In this document: positions 1-10,749 of the stretch, one piece after another
Position numbering within the stretch: the first letter of the stretch is position 1
How the letters are laid out: each line of letters begins with the position of its first letter
NCBI RefSeq assembly: GCF_000348725.1
Contig: NC_020813.1
Span: 1,526,248 to 1,590,247 of the forward strand
DNA: 64,000 nucleotides
Source: Pseudobdellovibrio exovorus JSS
GTDB taxonomy: Bacteria; Bdellovibrionota; Bdellovibrionia; Bdellovibrionales; Bdellovibrionaceae
Direction of reading: 5' to 3'
Made by a program: the position numbers and the translations under genes
The notes under the pieces: generated by a model
Seen by the model: only the letters and a program-made list of their open reading frames with translations
Told to the model about the DNA's origin: nothing
Databases searched by the model: none

Positions 1-1431
1 ATCAACGAAGTGCATTTCCAGCTTAGGACCATAGAAGGCCCCTTCACCCGGAAGATAGCTAAACTCTAGACCCATCTCTTGAATAGCTTCAGCTAAAGCC
101 GTTTCAGCCTTATCCCAGTACTCGTCAGACCCCATACGATTATCAGGGCGAGTTGCTAAAAATAATTTATAATTTGGCATCCCTAACGTGTGATAAATCG
201 TATTTAACATTTCAATGAACTTGAAAATTTCAGTTTTCAACTGCTCTAGCGAACAGAAAATATGAGCATCGTCCTGACAGAAAGTTCTAACACGTGAAAG
301 TCCATGTAACGATCCTGACTTTTCGTAGCGATGTAAACGCCCAAAATCCGCCATACGCAAAGGTAACTCACGATAAGAATGCTTCTCAGAAGCAAACAAT
401 AGACAATGACTTGGACAGTTCATGGGTTTTAAACCGAACTCGCGATCATCGGGCTTTGTGAAGTACATATTTTCTTTGTAATTCGAATAGTGTCCCGAAG
501 TCTTAAATAGATCCAAATCAAAAATTTGCGGAGTGATAACCTCTTGGTAATCATACTTCTGATAAAGTTCACGAATATAATTCGTTAGTTCATTATAGAT
601 AACAGTTCCGCGACCTGTGAAGAAAGGTGACGCTGGAGCCCACTCATGAAACATGAACAGACCTAATTCTTTACCCAGTTTACGATGATCACGTTTTTTT
701 GCTTCCTCTAACTGATGTAAATACTGCTCTAGATCTTTCTTATCCATAAAGGCTGTTGCATAAACACGTTGGAGCATTGGGTTCTTTTCGTCCCCTCTCC
801 AATACGCACCAGCTACAGACATCAACTTGAAGGCTTTGATTTGTCCTGTCGACTGCACATGAGGCCCACGGCATAGATCAAACCAATTTCCTTGATGGTA
901 AATACCAACTACAGTCTCGCCTTTAGAAGCTAAGTCCTCGATGATTTCAACTTTGAATCGCTCTTTCATTTCCTTGAAGGTTTCAATAGCTTTTGCGATT
1001 GGCCAGTTCTCGCGAACTAATGGAAGATCTTTTTTTTGTAGCTCTTCCATCTTTTTTTCAATCTTTTCAAAGTGTTCTTCCGTAAAGTTAAACGGAGAAT
1101 CGAAGTCATAGTAGAAACCATTATCGATCACAGGACCGATAGTCACCTTCACTTCTGGCCAAATCTCTTGAACAGCCTGAGCCATCAAGTGAGCCGCCGA
1201 GTGACGGATAACCTCTAAAGCCTCAGGAGACTTAGTGGTAATTAATTGCAACTGAGTCCCATTAGCCAATGGAGTTCTAAAGTCGATGATTTCATTTGAT
1301 CCATTGATCTTCGCACCTAAAGTATCTTTAGCTAGGCGAGAGCCAATAGAGGCCGCGACCTCAAGAGCCGTTGGCTCATGATCAAATGTACGTACAGAGT
1401 TATCAGGTAAAATAATTTGAATGTTAGACAT
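1..1431 (-). CDS. thrS: Threonyl-tRNA synthetase (3' end outside window)
   Basis: Charges tRNA-Thr with threonine in the cytoplasm. The gene runs off the left edge, so only the first 477 codons are visible. About 165 C-terminal residues, including the anticodon-binding domain, would lie outside if the protein has the E. coli length. Translating the minus strand gives an N-terminal TGS domain (about residues 1-60), the second additional (editing) domain with HSAAH at 77-81, and the class II catalytic core with a CPSHCLLF stretch and QDDAHIF. The start ATG encodes MSNIQIILPD. It has no strong Shine-Dalgarno sequence but follows two hairpins in the leader, which may control translation. The act operon ends upstream at its own terminator, so thrS should have its own promoter. 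Identity is certain from family motifs. Confidence 0.97.
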   Translation of the reverse strand, partial: MSNIQIILPDNSVRTFDHEPTALEVAASIGSRLAKDTLGAKINGSNEIIDFRTPLANGTQLQLITTKSPEALEVIRHSAAHLMAQAVQEIWPEVKVTIGPVIDNGFYYDFDSPFNFTEEHFEKIEKKMEELQKKDLPLVRENWPIAKAIETFKEMKERFKVEIIEDLASKGETVVGIYHQGNWFDLCRGPHVQSTGQIKAFKLMSVAGAYWRGDEKNPMLQRVYATAFMDKKDLEQYLHQLEEAKKRDHRKLGKELGLFMFHEWAPASPFFTGRGTVIYNELTNYIRELYQKYDYQEVITPQIFDLDLFKTSGHYSNYKENMYFTKPDDREFGLKPMNCPSHCLLFASEKHSYRELPLRMADFGRLHRYEKSGSLHGLSRVRTFCQDDAHIFCSLEQLKTEIFKFIEMLNTIYHTLGMPNYKLFLATRPDNRMGSDEYWDKAETALAEAIQEMGLEFSYLPGEGAFYGPKLEMHFVD

Positions 1432-1444
1432 TATATAGAACTAC

Positions 1445-1487
1445 CGACATTAAAATGTCGTGGTTTTTACAACTGTGACTGTTGTAA
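1445..1487 (-). promoter_or_regulatory. thrS leader with two inverted repeats
   Basis: Two perfect inverted repeats lie between the thrS start and the upstream terminator. One has 7-bp arms (CGACATT/AATGTCG) around 2 bases at 1445-1460. The other has 7-bp arms (TTACAAC/GTTGTAA) around a 7-base loop at 1467-1487. In the mRNA they would fold just upstream of the start codon. Known thrS genes in other bacteria are regulated by leader structures; a regulatory role here is inference. They could also be a DNA operator. Confidence 0.45.
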
Positions 1488-1563
1488 CGGTTAAAAAATT
1501 TGGCTTATTAGAAAGTAAAGCTGTTGAAGAACAGAATCTCATATACTGGCGATATAATCTCAG

Positions 1564-1590
1564 AAAAAAGCCCCTTTTTCAAGGAGCTTT
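1564..1590 (-). terminator. Rho-independent terminator of the act operon
   Basis: On the minus strand a 10-bp stem (AAAGCTCCTT / AAGGGGCTTT, one G-U pair) closes a GAAA tetraloop and is followed by further T residues. It lies about 20 bases past the actF stop codon and upstream of thrS, so it should end the act transcript. Confidence 0.85.
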
Positions 1591-1608
1591 ATCCAAGTTT
1601 TCAGCATT

Positions 1609-2805
1609 TTAGTAAGTTACATGATGCTTAAGAGCTTCATGCATACGGGGGTCATTTACTGCCACTAGTTTGTTCTTAGACATAAACTGGATCATAGTCA
1701 TAAGGAAAAGACCCGCAAATCCTAAGAAAATACCAATTTCCCAGAATCCAAACTGAGGCACGCCATCGTAGAAGTTAGGATAAACTAACCAGTACATATC
1801 TACGTATTGCATAACCAATACAAGAATAGCCGTGCTCACCAAGATAGTGTTATTTCTTTTTGAAGCTCTTGGCAAAAGTACCAAAAACGGAACAACAAAT
1901 CTGAAGATCAGCAAAGCAAAAGAAATAGGCGTCCAACCATTCAATGAACGCAGGATGTAAAACTCTGTCTCTTCCGGAATATTAGCGTACCAGATCAATA
2001 CGAACTGAGAGAACGCAATATAAGCCCAGAAAACTGTGAAACCTTTTAAGAATTTGCCCACATCATGTTGATGTTCTTCATTTACATAACCAGAAATCCA
2101 AGGGGAATTTCTCATCCAAACTATGATAATCGCCAAAGCAGCTACTGCCGACTGTAAAGCACCTGCAAAACAGTAAATTCCGTAAATTGTCGAAAACCAA
2201 GTTGGCAACAATGACATCATCAAATCAATCGAAAACAACGTGAAGAAGATCGCAAAGAAAGCGATGTAACCAATCGAAGTTTTCAAATTAGCATGCGTGA
2301 AGGCATGCTCCCCGTTTGCATCTTGCTTTAATGAGTTGCCTACGATTTTTTTAGCAAAAAACCAGCTACCCAAGCAGAAAATCAACATACGAGTGATTAC
2401 AAACCATGGCTGTAAGTAAATTTGTTTACTGTTCGCCATATGATGTAATTCTTCAGGACGAGCCCAAGCATATAGAGTTTTAAAACCAACGATTAAAACT
2501 AATGATGAAATCAACATTACTGGGAAGTAACTCGTCATCGCCTCAGCAAATCTTCTTACAGAAACACTCCATCCCGCTTTTGCAACGTGATTGAATGCAA
2601 TGAAGAACATCGCACCACACGCCAAAGCCGCGAAAAAGAAGAACGCTGTTAGGTAAGATGTCCAAAGTCTTTCTGGATTCTTAAAGATACCGATAATTAA
2701 AGTAATTAAACCTAAAACAATAAAGCTATAAGTCGCAGATTTTAAAGCCTGTGGAGCTTCGAACTTATTTAATTTTAATTCTTGTGAATGATGAGATGAT
2801 CCCAT
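1609..2805 (-). CDS. actF: Alternative complex III, integral membrane subunit ActF
   Basis: A 398-residue polytopic inner-membrane protein with about ten hydrophobic segments and a short polar N-terminus. It is the last gene of the six-gene alternative complex III operon. In this family ActF is the smaller of two NrfD/PsrC-like subunits that surround the quinol-binding membrane part of the complex, which passes electrons from menaquinol or ubiquinol to cytochrome c or directly to an oxidase. Length and gene order match known ActF. The start ATG has AGAAGG about 5 bases upstream. A strong terminator follows the stop. The assignment rests on hydrophobicity, length and position more than on any single motif. 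Confidence 0.9.
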   Translation of the reverse strand: MGSSHHSQELKLNKFEAPQALKSATYSFIVLGLITLIIGIFKNPERLWTSYLTAFFFFAALACGAMFFIAFNHVAKAGWSVSVRRFAEAMTSYFPVMLISSLVLIVGFKTLYAWARPEELHHMANSKQIYLQPWFVITRMLIFCLGSWFFAKKIVGNSLKQDANGEHAFTHANLKTSIGYIAFFAIFFTLFSIDLMMSLLPTWFSTIYGIYCFAGALQSAVAALAIIIVWMRNSPWISGYVNEEHQHDVGKFLKGFTVFWAYIAFSQFVLIWYANIPEETEFYILRSLNGWTPISFALLIFRFVVPFLVLLPRASKRNNTILVSTAILVLVMQYVDMYWLVYPNFYDGVPQFGFWEIGIFLGFAGLFLMTMIQFMSKNKLVAVNDPRMHEALKHHVTY

Positions 2806-2814
2806 TTATACCTT

Positions 2815-3393
2815 CTACTTATTATCTCTTTGCAGAGTTCTGATATAGTTAACAACCTGCCAACGATATTTCTGTGGGATATGGGAAGCATATGGCCCCA
2901 TCACCCCTTGGCCTACTGTGATCACATGATACATTTGACCATCAGTCCAACCGCGTACTTTATCCGTTAATAAACTTGGTGGTTTCAACGCCATCGTTTG
3001 AGCTAGTGGAATATGCTCGCCACCCTCACCGCGGTCACCATGGCAAATCGCACAGTTTGTAGTATAGAATTTCAAACCAACCTTTAAAGTACCTTCAGAG
3101 TAATCACCTGCTAATGGATTTCTATTCTTAATAGCTCCATCTAGGTCATTCGCGTAGCGATAAGGAATAAACCCTACAGGCTGAGTCCCTTCAGGAGGAA
3201 CACGCATACCAGCATGATTTGGAGATTCCGCATCGTACTCTTGCGACTTAATAGATTGTGATTCCATCATGTCTTGAATCAACTCAACATTCGGTTTTGA
3301 GTGATCAGTGCAAGAACTTAGCAATACTGCAAAGGTTCCAGCCACACATAACATACCTAAATTAACGATAGATTTATGCGATAGAATTTTCAT
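2815..3393 (-). CDS. actE: Alternative complex III, monoheme cytochrome c lipoprotein ActE
   Basis: A 192-residue exported cytochrome. Residues 1-28 form a lipoprotein signal peptide ending LLSSC (lipidated Cys28). One CAICH heme-binding motif sits near residue 114, and a C-terminal methionine in the VGQGVMGPYA stretch is a plausible sixth iron ligand. In alternative complex III this subunit is the terminal electron carrier on the periplasmic side. It lies between actD and actF with gaps of 1 and 9 bases, as expected for one operon. Heme attachment would need the ResB/CcsA system encoded just upstream. Confidence 0.93.
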   Translation of the reverse strand: MKILSHKSIVNLGMLCVAGTFAVLLSSCTDHSKPNVELIQDMMESQSIKSQEYDAESPNHAGMRVPPEGTQPVGFIPYRYANDLDGAIKNRNPLAGDYSEGTLKVGLKFYTTNCAICHGDRGEGGEHIPLAQTMALKPPSLLTDKVRGWTDGQMYHVITVGQGVMGPYASHIPQKYRWQVVNYIRTLQRDNK

Positions 3394-3394
3394 A

Positions 3395-3921
3395 TTAGTA
3401 TTCCGCCACTTTCTTAACTTCGTCCGCGCCTAAATCTGTTAAAAGCTTTTCAACGCGTTCTTGATTGTAACCCACATCGTTTTCAGGAATGAAGATAGCA
3501 AACTTGTGACAAGTTAAATCTTTATCAATTACTGGCGGATCAATCTTTGGCATACCTGTTACAATGAACATTGCAGCTACTGAAGCTAAAGCAGCAAAAA
3601 GAATCGTCAACTCAAACATAATCGGCACAAATGCTGGTAAAGAGAACATAGGTTTACCACCTACGTTAATAGCCCAGTCCACAACAGATGTGTAATAAAC
3701 CAAAGCCAAGGCAGCAATTAATCCCACACTACCAGCAATGAATGTCACATAAGGAATCCATGAACGTTTAATCCCACACGCCTCTTCCATTCCGTGCACC
3801 GGATATGGTGTGATCGCATCGAACTTTACAAAACCAGATTCACGCACGCGACGAGCTGCCGCTAAAACTTTATGCTCTTCTAAAAATATACCGGCCATTC
3901 CGCCAAGAGCTTTCTTAGCCA

Positions 3922-3922
<1 letters not shown>
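3395..3922 (-). CDS. actD: Alternative complex III membrane subunit ActD (DUF3341 type)
   Basis: A 175-residue protein with an N-terminal soluble part that carries the typical 'FDAITPYPVHGMEEA' pattern, two transmembrane helices (about 55-80 and 95-122) and a C-terminal ferredoxin-fold-like tail. This is the ActD pattern: a peripheral membrane scaffold subunit of alternative complex III. Its ATG shares one base with the actC stop codon (TAATG), so the two are likely translationally coupled. The call follows from domain pattern and operon position. Confidence 0.92.
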
Positions 3923-5288
<1,366 letters not shown>

Positions 5289-5292
<4 letters not shown>

Positions 5293-8200
5293 ACTTGACC
5301 TCCTTCAACAGCTACCGACTCATTGTTTTGAGTCCCCGCATGGTGTCCGTCTTTTTTCGGAGTCAATTGATCGTTATTACGAATTTTTGTCATGTAACGC
5401 ACCGATGGTTTTGCATACCACTCTTCAAGTAGAGCATAAGAACGAGGTTCAGCTTTGAACGCTTTCGCTACCGCTGAGTTTTCGTCATTCAAGTCACCAA
5501 AAATAATGCCGCCAGTTGGACAAGCTGTTTGGCAGGCAACTTTTACGTCACCATCTTTCAATGCGCGTCCATCATTTTTCGCTTTATTTTTAGCTTCTTT
5601 AATTCTTTGTACACAGAAAGTACATTTTTCCATCACACCACGAGGACGAACCATTACTTCTGGGTTCAGAGCCATGTGCATTGGTTTTTCAATTAACTTC
5701 GCATAGTTGAACCAGTTGAAGCGACGTACTTTATAAGGACAGTTATTCGCACAGTAACGAGTTCCAACGCAACGGTTGTAAACCATTTCATTCAGACCTT
5801 CACTACTATGAACTGTTGCAGCTACCGGACAAACAGTTTCACAAGGAGCGTTGTCACAGTGTTGACACATTACCGGCTGGAATACCGCTTCTGCATTTTC
5901 AATATCACCTGTGTAGTAACGATCAATACGTAACCAGTGCATTTCACGGCCTTGCATGACGTATTTCTTACCAACAACATGGATATTATTTTCAGATTGG
6001 CAGGCTGTTACACAAGCCGAGCAACCTGTACACGTATTTAGATCTATCGCCATTCCCCACTTGTGACCATTGTACTGGTGACCTGACCAGATTGACCACG
6101 TGTGATGACGATGAATGTTTGCTTGTTTGTTAGCAGCGTAATCTTTATTCGTAGCTTGAACTACGATTTGACGACCTTCCATAGAGTCATGACCTTGTGT
6201 TGTTACAAGATCATAGCGTTTGCCCGTTTTTTTCAACTCTAATGCAAGACCTGCGAACACCACATGGTTATTTACTACTGATGACAATTGATAAGCATCT
6301 TGACCGATACCATTACCTACACGACCAGCTTTAGTACGACCATACCCTACCGAAATCGCCACAACTTCATCATGCAAACCTGGTTGAATATGTAATGGGA
6401 TATTTAATTTTTTATCCCCTACTTTTAACTCAACGATATCGCCTTGTTTTAGTTTTAGTCTTTCAGCAGTTTTAATTGAAACGCTCGCGTAGTTATCCCA
6501 TACGATCTTAGTGACAGGATCTGGCAGCTCTTGCAACCATGCTACGTTAGCCAATGTACCATCACCGATTTGTACCGTTGGATACAATGCTAATTCTAAT
6601 TCAGAGCCAGTATTTTTCTTTTTAATTGCTGTGAAGGCCTCTGTACGGAAAGAGCGTGCTGATGCTGATGACTCAGCCTCGCCCACAACACCCGACTGTA
6701 GTAAATCACTCCAGAAAGTTTCAAAATCACGGCCCTTAGCTAACTTAGGCGCCATTTCTTCTTTCCAGAAAGCTCTTAAGTAATCATAGTATGTTTCGTA
6801 AGTTACTAAGCGCTTAGGACCTTGATTTGCAAGATACGCCCAAGTCATTAACGACAATTGGAATGATCTTGTATCATACATTGTACGGATCAACGGCTGC
6901 TGAATAGAGTAAACTCCACTCGAGAATTCAACATCACCCCAAGTTTCTAAAGCGTGATTGTCTGTGGCTACATAGTGGCTGAATTGAGCTGTTTCATCCA
7001 TCGTGTCGCCTGCGTACACCACAGTTGGAACATTTTTAAGAGCTTCAGCAAAGCCTACGTCTTTAGATAAAGCATAAAGAGGATTTGATCTGTAAATGAT
7101 CAACGTCTTAACTGAACCAGCATTCATTTTTTTAACTAGATCAATTAAAGAATCATAAGAAGCTTTCAATCTGTTGTTCGCTTTTTTAGCTAGAACAGTT
7201 TTGCCTTCATTACCCAAAATTGTATTCAAGAAGTTAACTGCCACTTGAAGATTTAAAGAATCTTCTGTGCGAGTTTGAATACCACCCGCAACCACTAGTG
7301 ACTCACCTGCATTCTTAATTAAATCTGCCGCTACTTTTTTGAAATTTTCTTCTGAAATTTTCAAATCTGCCGCTGCCGTTTTGAAAGGAGCTAAAGCCGC
7401 TTTCAAAGCTTCGCTGCTTGCGTATGATGTGCTGCCAATAACTTCGCTGATCAAACCCATCACGACAGTTAATTGTTGCGAAGGCTTAATGCGGTAACGA
7501 ATATCTGCGTTAGCGCCTGTTAAAGAGTATGTTGAATCAAATGAAACCAAGCGATTCATGGTTTCAATGTTTTTACGTCCATCAGTGAACTGACGAGTGA
7601 AGTTAACTGGAGTTAACCATGTACCCAAGAAGTCCGCATCTACAGAAACGATCATTTTCGCGCGATCAAAACGATACGCTGGAACAACAGCTTCGCCATA
7701 GGCCGCTTTTTGCCCTTCAACAACATCATCGTTAGCTAATGGCTCCCAAACCACATGCTGTGAACCAAATGCCTTACCGAAATCGTCGATAACTGCTTGA
7801 GTCGCCGGAGACGAAATGTTTCCACTTAAAATATAAACTGAACCTTTTTTTAATTCAGCGACAACTTTGTTATCCAAGTCATCCCAAGAAACACTTACTG
7901 TTTCTTTGTTCGTTCTTTTTTCATTTAATAAATTACGTTTTGGGCCTTGAAGTCTTTCAGGATCATACAAACCCAACAAAGATGCTTGTGCACGAGACGA
8001 TACCGCACCTTTCGTCAGTGGATTGTTTGGATTACCTTCAATGTGAACTGGGCGACCCTCGCGTGATTTGATCAAAAGGCCTAAGCCTTCTTGTCCATCA
8101 AAATACGCAGATGTGTACCAGTTCGACATTCCCACAACAACCTCTTCAGGTTGTTTGTTGTAAGGCACGATTTTTTGAACAGGACGGCGGATACAACCAG

Positions 8201-8459
8201 CGGCAGTTGTTAACGCAACTGAAGCACCCATAAGTTTTAAGAACTCACGACGATGCCATTTATCACCATCCCCTTCATTCGCTGATTCTTCGCGAAGAGG
8301 AGAAGACATGAACTCGGTCGCAAGTGCTGCTCTGAATTCAGGTGTGTCGTTTAAATCTTCGAATGATTTCCAATACGTGCGGTCTCTTTCGATAACTGGA
8401 CGATTGTTTTTCTTATCTGCGTGATCTGCGTGACTGTGATCATGTGATTCGTGCTTCAT
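5289..8459 (-). CDS. actB: Alternative complex III, iron-sulfur subunit ActB
   Basis: A 1056-residue fusion protein. The N-terminus is histidine-rich ([13 protein letters not shown]), then a Tat-like motif RREFLKLMG at about residues 70-78 runs into a hydrophobic stretch ending TAAGC, a possible lipidation site. A long molybdopterin-oxidoreductase-like region follows. From about residue 805 comes a ferredoxin-like region with four cysteine clusters ([41 protein letters not shown]...CQTACP). In this family they bind three [4Fe-4S] centres and one [3Fe-4S] centre, and the molybdopterin-like part carries no cofactor. I chose the ATG with AAAGAGAG upstream. A GTG eight codons earlier would overlap actA by 13 bases. 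Confidence 0.95.
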
Positions 8460-8470
8460 GTGATCTCTCT

Positions 8471-9028
8471 TTAGTGGTGACACGTTGTACAGTTAAGTGG
8501 AGCTTTGTTTTCTGGTTGACGGTGACAGTTCACACACCAGCCCATAGACAAATCTGAATACTGATAAACCTTAGCCATTGTCTCGATAGGACCATGACAT
8601 GTCTGACAGTTTACACCACTGCGAATGTGAGCTTGGTGATTGAATTGAACGTGGTCCGGCAACATGTGAACACGAACCCACTCAATAGACTTACCTTCAG
8701 AGTAAGCATCACGTAATTGGCGAATTGGTTCTTTATCAGTCGCAACTTGTTGGTGACAGTTCATACACGTAGCTAACGAAGGAATGTTAGACGCTCTAGA
8801 GAACTCCACTTGGTTATGACAGTACTGACATTGGATCTTGTGTTGACCCACGTGTAGTTCATGGCTGAAAGGCAATGGTTGTTCAGGAGCATAGCCTGCA
8901 TTGTAACCGATGCTTTTACTAACTCTTTGTTCAGCGTCCGGAGATTGCCAAAGACAACCCGACACAAATACCACCGTCGAGATCAATACGATCCCGCCCA
9001 ACAATTGTTGCAGAAAACGAAGTTGCAT
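8471..9028 (-). CDS. actA: Alternative complex III, pentaheme cytochrome c ActA
   Basis: A 185-residue periplasmic multiheme cytochrome with five CxxCH motifs (CQYCH, CMNCH, CQTCH, CVNCH, CTTCH), exactly the count known for ActA. An N-terminal membrane segment ends VFVSGC, so it is probably a lipoprotein. The first gene of the act set proper, it follows ccsA by about 56 bases. I chose the second of two nearby ATGs because AAAGGA lies at proper spacing from it; the first ATG touches the Shine-Dalgarno sequence. Downstream actB begins 11 bases after the stop. Confidence 0.95.
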   Translation of the reverse strand: MQLRFLQQLLGGIVLISTVVFVSGCLWQSPDAEQRVSKSIGYNAGYAPEQPLPFSHELHVGQHKIQCQYCHNQVEFSRASNIPSLATCMNCHQQVATDKEPIRQLRDAYSEGKSIEWVRVHMLPDHVQFNHQAHIRSGVNCQTCHGPIETMAKVYQYSDLSMGWCVNCHRQPENKAPLNCTTCHH

Positions 9029-9084
9029 ACACATCCTTTTTTCTTCTTTGATTCTATAGAGTTAAATCAAATTTTTGCAAAATG

Positions 9085-10749
9085 TCACGTAGCTTTTTTA
9101 TCAATTGATTTTCGATTAGCAGAGATGACGTAAGAGTAGGCAACAAACAAGAAATGCAGTCCCACAAATACAGAGACATACTCCACTCCACCCGCTCCAA
9201 ATCCGTACGAATGAAGCCCCGCGCCAAGTACAAAATTCACTCCGTACCACGCCATAATTACAAGACTGAACGTGATCACTCCGGAAGCTAGCATTCCAAA
9301 ATTTTTCAACCAGCCAACTAAACGAGCATGTAGCACTATTATGTAACCCAAAAGCGCGATCAAAGCCCAAGTTTCCTTAGGGTCCCAACCCCAAAATCTA
9401 CCCCAAGAATAATCTGCCCAAATACCACCCAAAATAATCCCTGGAGCTAGGAAAGCGACTCCAATTTGCATCGAGCGATAAACACCAGTTGTGATTTTTT
9501 GAATCTTATCTGCGTATTTTTTGTCATCAAGGGTGTAATACAACAATCCCAAATCACCCAAACCAAAAGCCAGCAAGAAGGCCGCGTAAGAGATCGTGAT
9601 CGTCATCACATGAACAATAAGCCAGTAGTTACTACGCAGGACTGCCTCTAAAGGTTGCAGGCTAGGATCCAGAACTGCCGGAGCTGTATCTGCAACAATA
9701 AGTGCAAATAATCCCATCAAACTTCCACCAAGAAGTAAGATTTTATATTTGTACATCGCCTCTAAAACCATAGCGAACAAGATTACTCCCCATGAGGCCC
9801 ACACCACCGTCTCGTACATATTGGTGACCGGCGGTCTTTCGGCAAGATAAACACGGAAACCAAAACCCACTGTTTGAATGACGAATCCGATAATCACTAA
9901 CGTCCACGCTAGTGGCATGCCTGAATCTAAATTGCGAATCCAAATAAAGATCAACACCAATGAGGCCATTAAATAGAAAATATACGCCCATCTAAATGGA
10001 TGAATATCATTATATTGCACTTCCGTTTTAACTTTGCCGGCTTGTTTGTATTTTTCAGGAGAGCTTTGTCTTGCTAACTCTTCAAAGTGAAGAACTGATT
10101 CATCTAACTTTTCTGCAGCCGATTTAATTTGATCCGATGTGGCTTCTGGATCTGCTGTGAGCCCCAAATAGGAAGCGATATTCTTGCTGACATCTAGGAA
10201 TGCTGGCTGGATATCTTGAGGCAACTCGGTCACAGATAACCATGCATCTTGTTCATTAACTGGATACACTTTTAGAAGTCTTCCCGAAGCCATCTCGCGA
10301 AAAACGAAGAACTGGTTTTCAATTCTTTGAATCGCTTGATAATACGGCGTTAATTTTTCTTTAGTATCACGCTTGTTTTGCAGCTCTTGCATTAAGCTTG
10401 AAAAATTTTCTGATTTAAAGACTTCATCACCAGTAAAATGCTTTTTATCTATTGGTAACTTTAGTTTTTCCAAAACTTCATGGTGTTTCACTTCAAATAG
10501 AGGACGATTCACCCAACTTTCAGGAGACAACATCCACGTCAACACAACCCAATAAGCCTCAACTGATTTTGCACCTTCTTTTGGTTTGTATGTTTTTTTA
10601 CCATAAACCAATTCCAATGTTTCTTTTGCAAAGGTATCAAATGGTTTTACACGCCCAGAATCTTGCACTGGCAAGTAGCGAATCTGCTCGCCAACACTGG
10701 CAAAAACTAATTGAGAAAAAAGAAGTGTCAAAAAGAATATCTTTTTCAT
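9085..10749 (-). CDS. ccsA: Cytochrome c biogenesis protein CcsA-like (heme handling, system II)
   Basis: A 554-residue inner-membrane protein. A signal-like N-terminus and a soluble region of about 220 residues precede a block of about eight membrane helices. Near residue 450 is the tryptophan-rich heme-binding motif WGRFWGWDPKETWALI that defines the CcsA/CcmF/CcmC superfamily. With ResB it forms the system II synthetase that exports heme and attaches it to CxxCH apocytochromes. The start ATG overlaps the resB stop (ATGA). The gene lies immediately upstream of six heme-bearing motifs (five in ActA, one in ActE), its likely clients. The extended N-terminal soluble domain is longer than in plastid CcsA. 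Confidence 0.93.
   Translation of the reverse strand: MKKIFFLTLLFSQLVFASVGEQIRYLPVQDSGRVKPFDTFAKETLELVYGKKTYKPKEGAKSVEAYWVVLTWMLSPESWVNRPLFEVKHHEVLEKLKLPIDKKHFTGDEVFKSENFSSLMQELQNKRDTKEKLTPYYQAIQRIENQFFVFREMASGRLLKVYPVNEQDAWLSVTELPQDIQPAFLDVSKNIASYLGLTADPEATSDQIKSAAEKLDESVLHFEELARQSSPEKYKQAGKVKTEVQYNDIHPFRWAYIFYLMASLVLIFIWIRNLDSGMPLAWTLVIIGFVIQTVGFGFRVYLAERPPVTNMYETVVWASWGVILFAMVLEAMYKYKILLLGGSLMGLFALIVADTAPAVLDPSLQPLEAVLRSNYWLIVHVMTITISYAAFLLAFGLGDLGLLYYTLDDKKYADKIQKITTGVYRSMQIGVAFLAPGIILGGIWADYSWGRFWGWDPKETWALIALLGYIIVLHARLVGWLKNFGMLASGVITFSLVIMAWYGVNFVLGAGLHSYGFGAGGVEYVSVFVGLHFLFVAYSYVISANRKSIDKKAT

Noticed and set aside
1467..1487. thrS hairpin as a direct mimic of the tRNA-Thr anticodon arm
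   Set aside because: The 7-base loop does not present a threonine anticodon (NGU) at the central positions, so a tRNA-like operator cannot be claimed.
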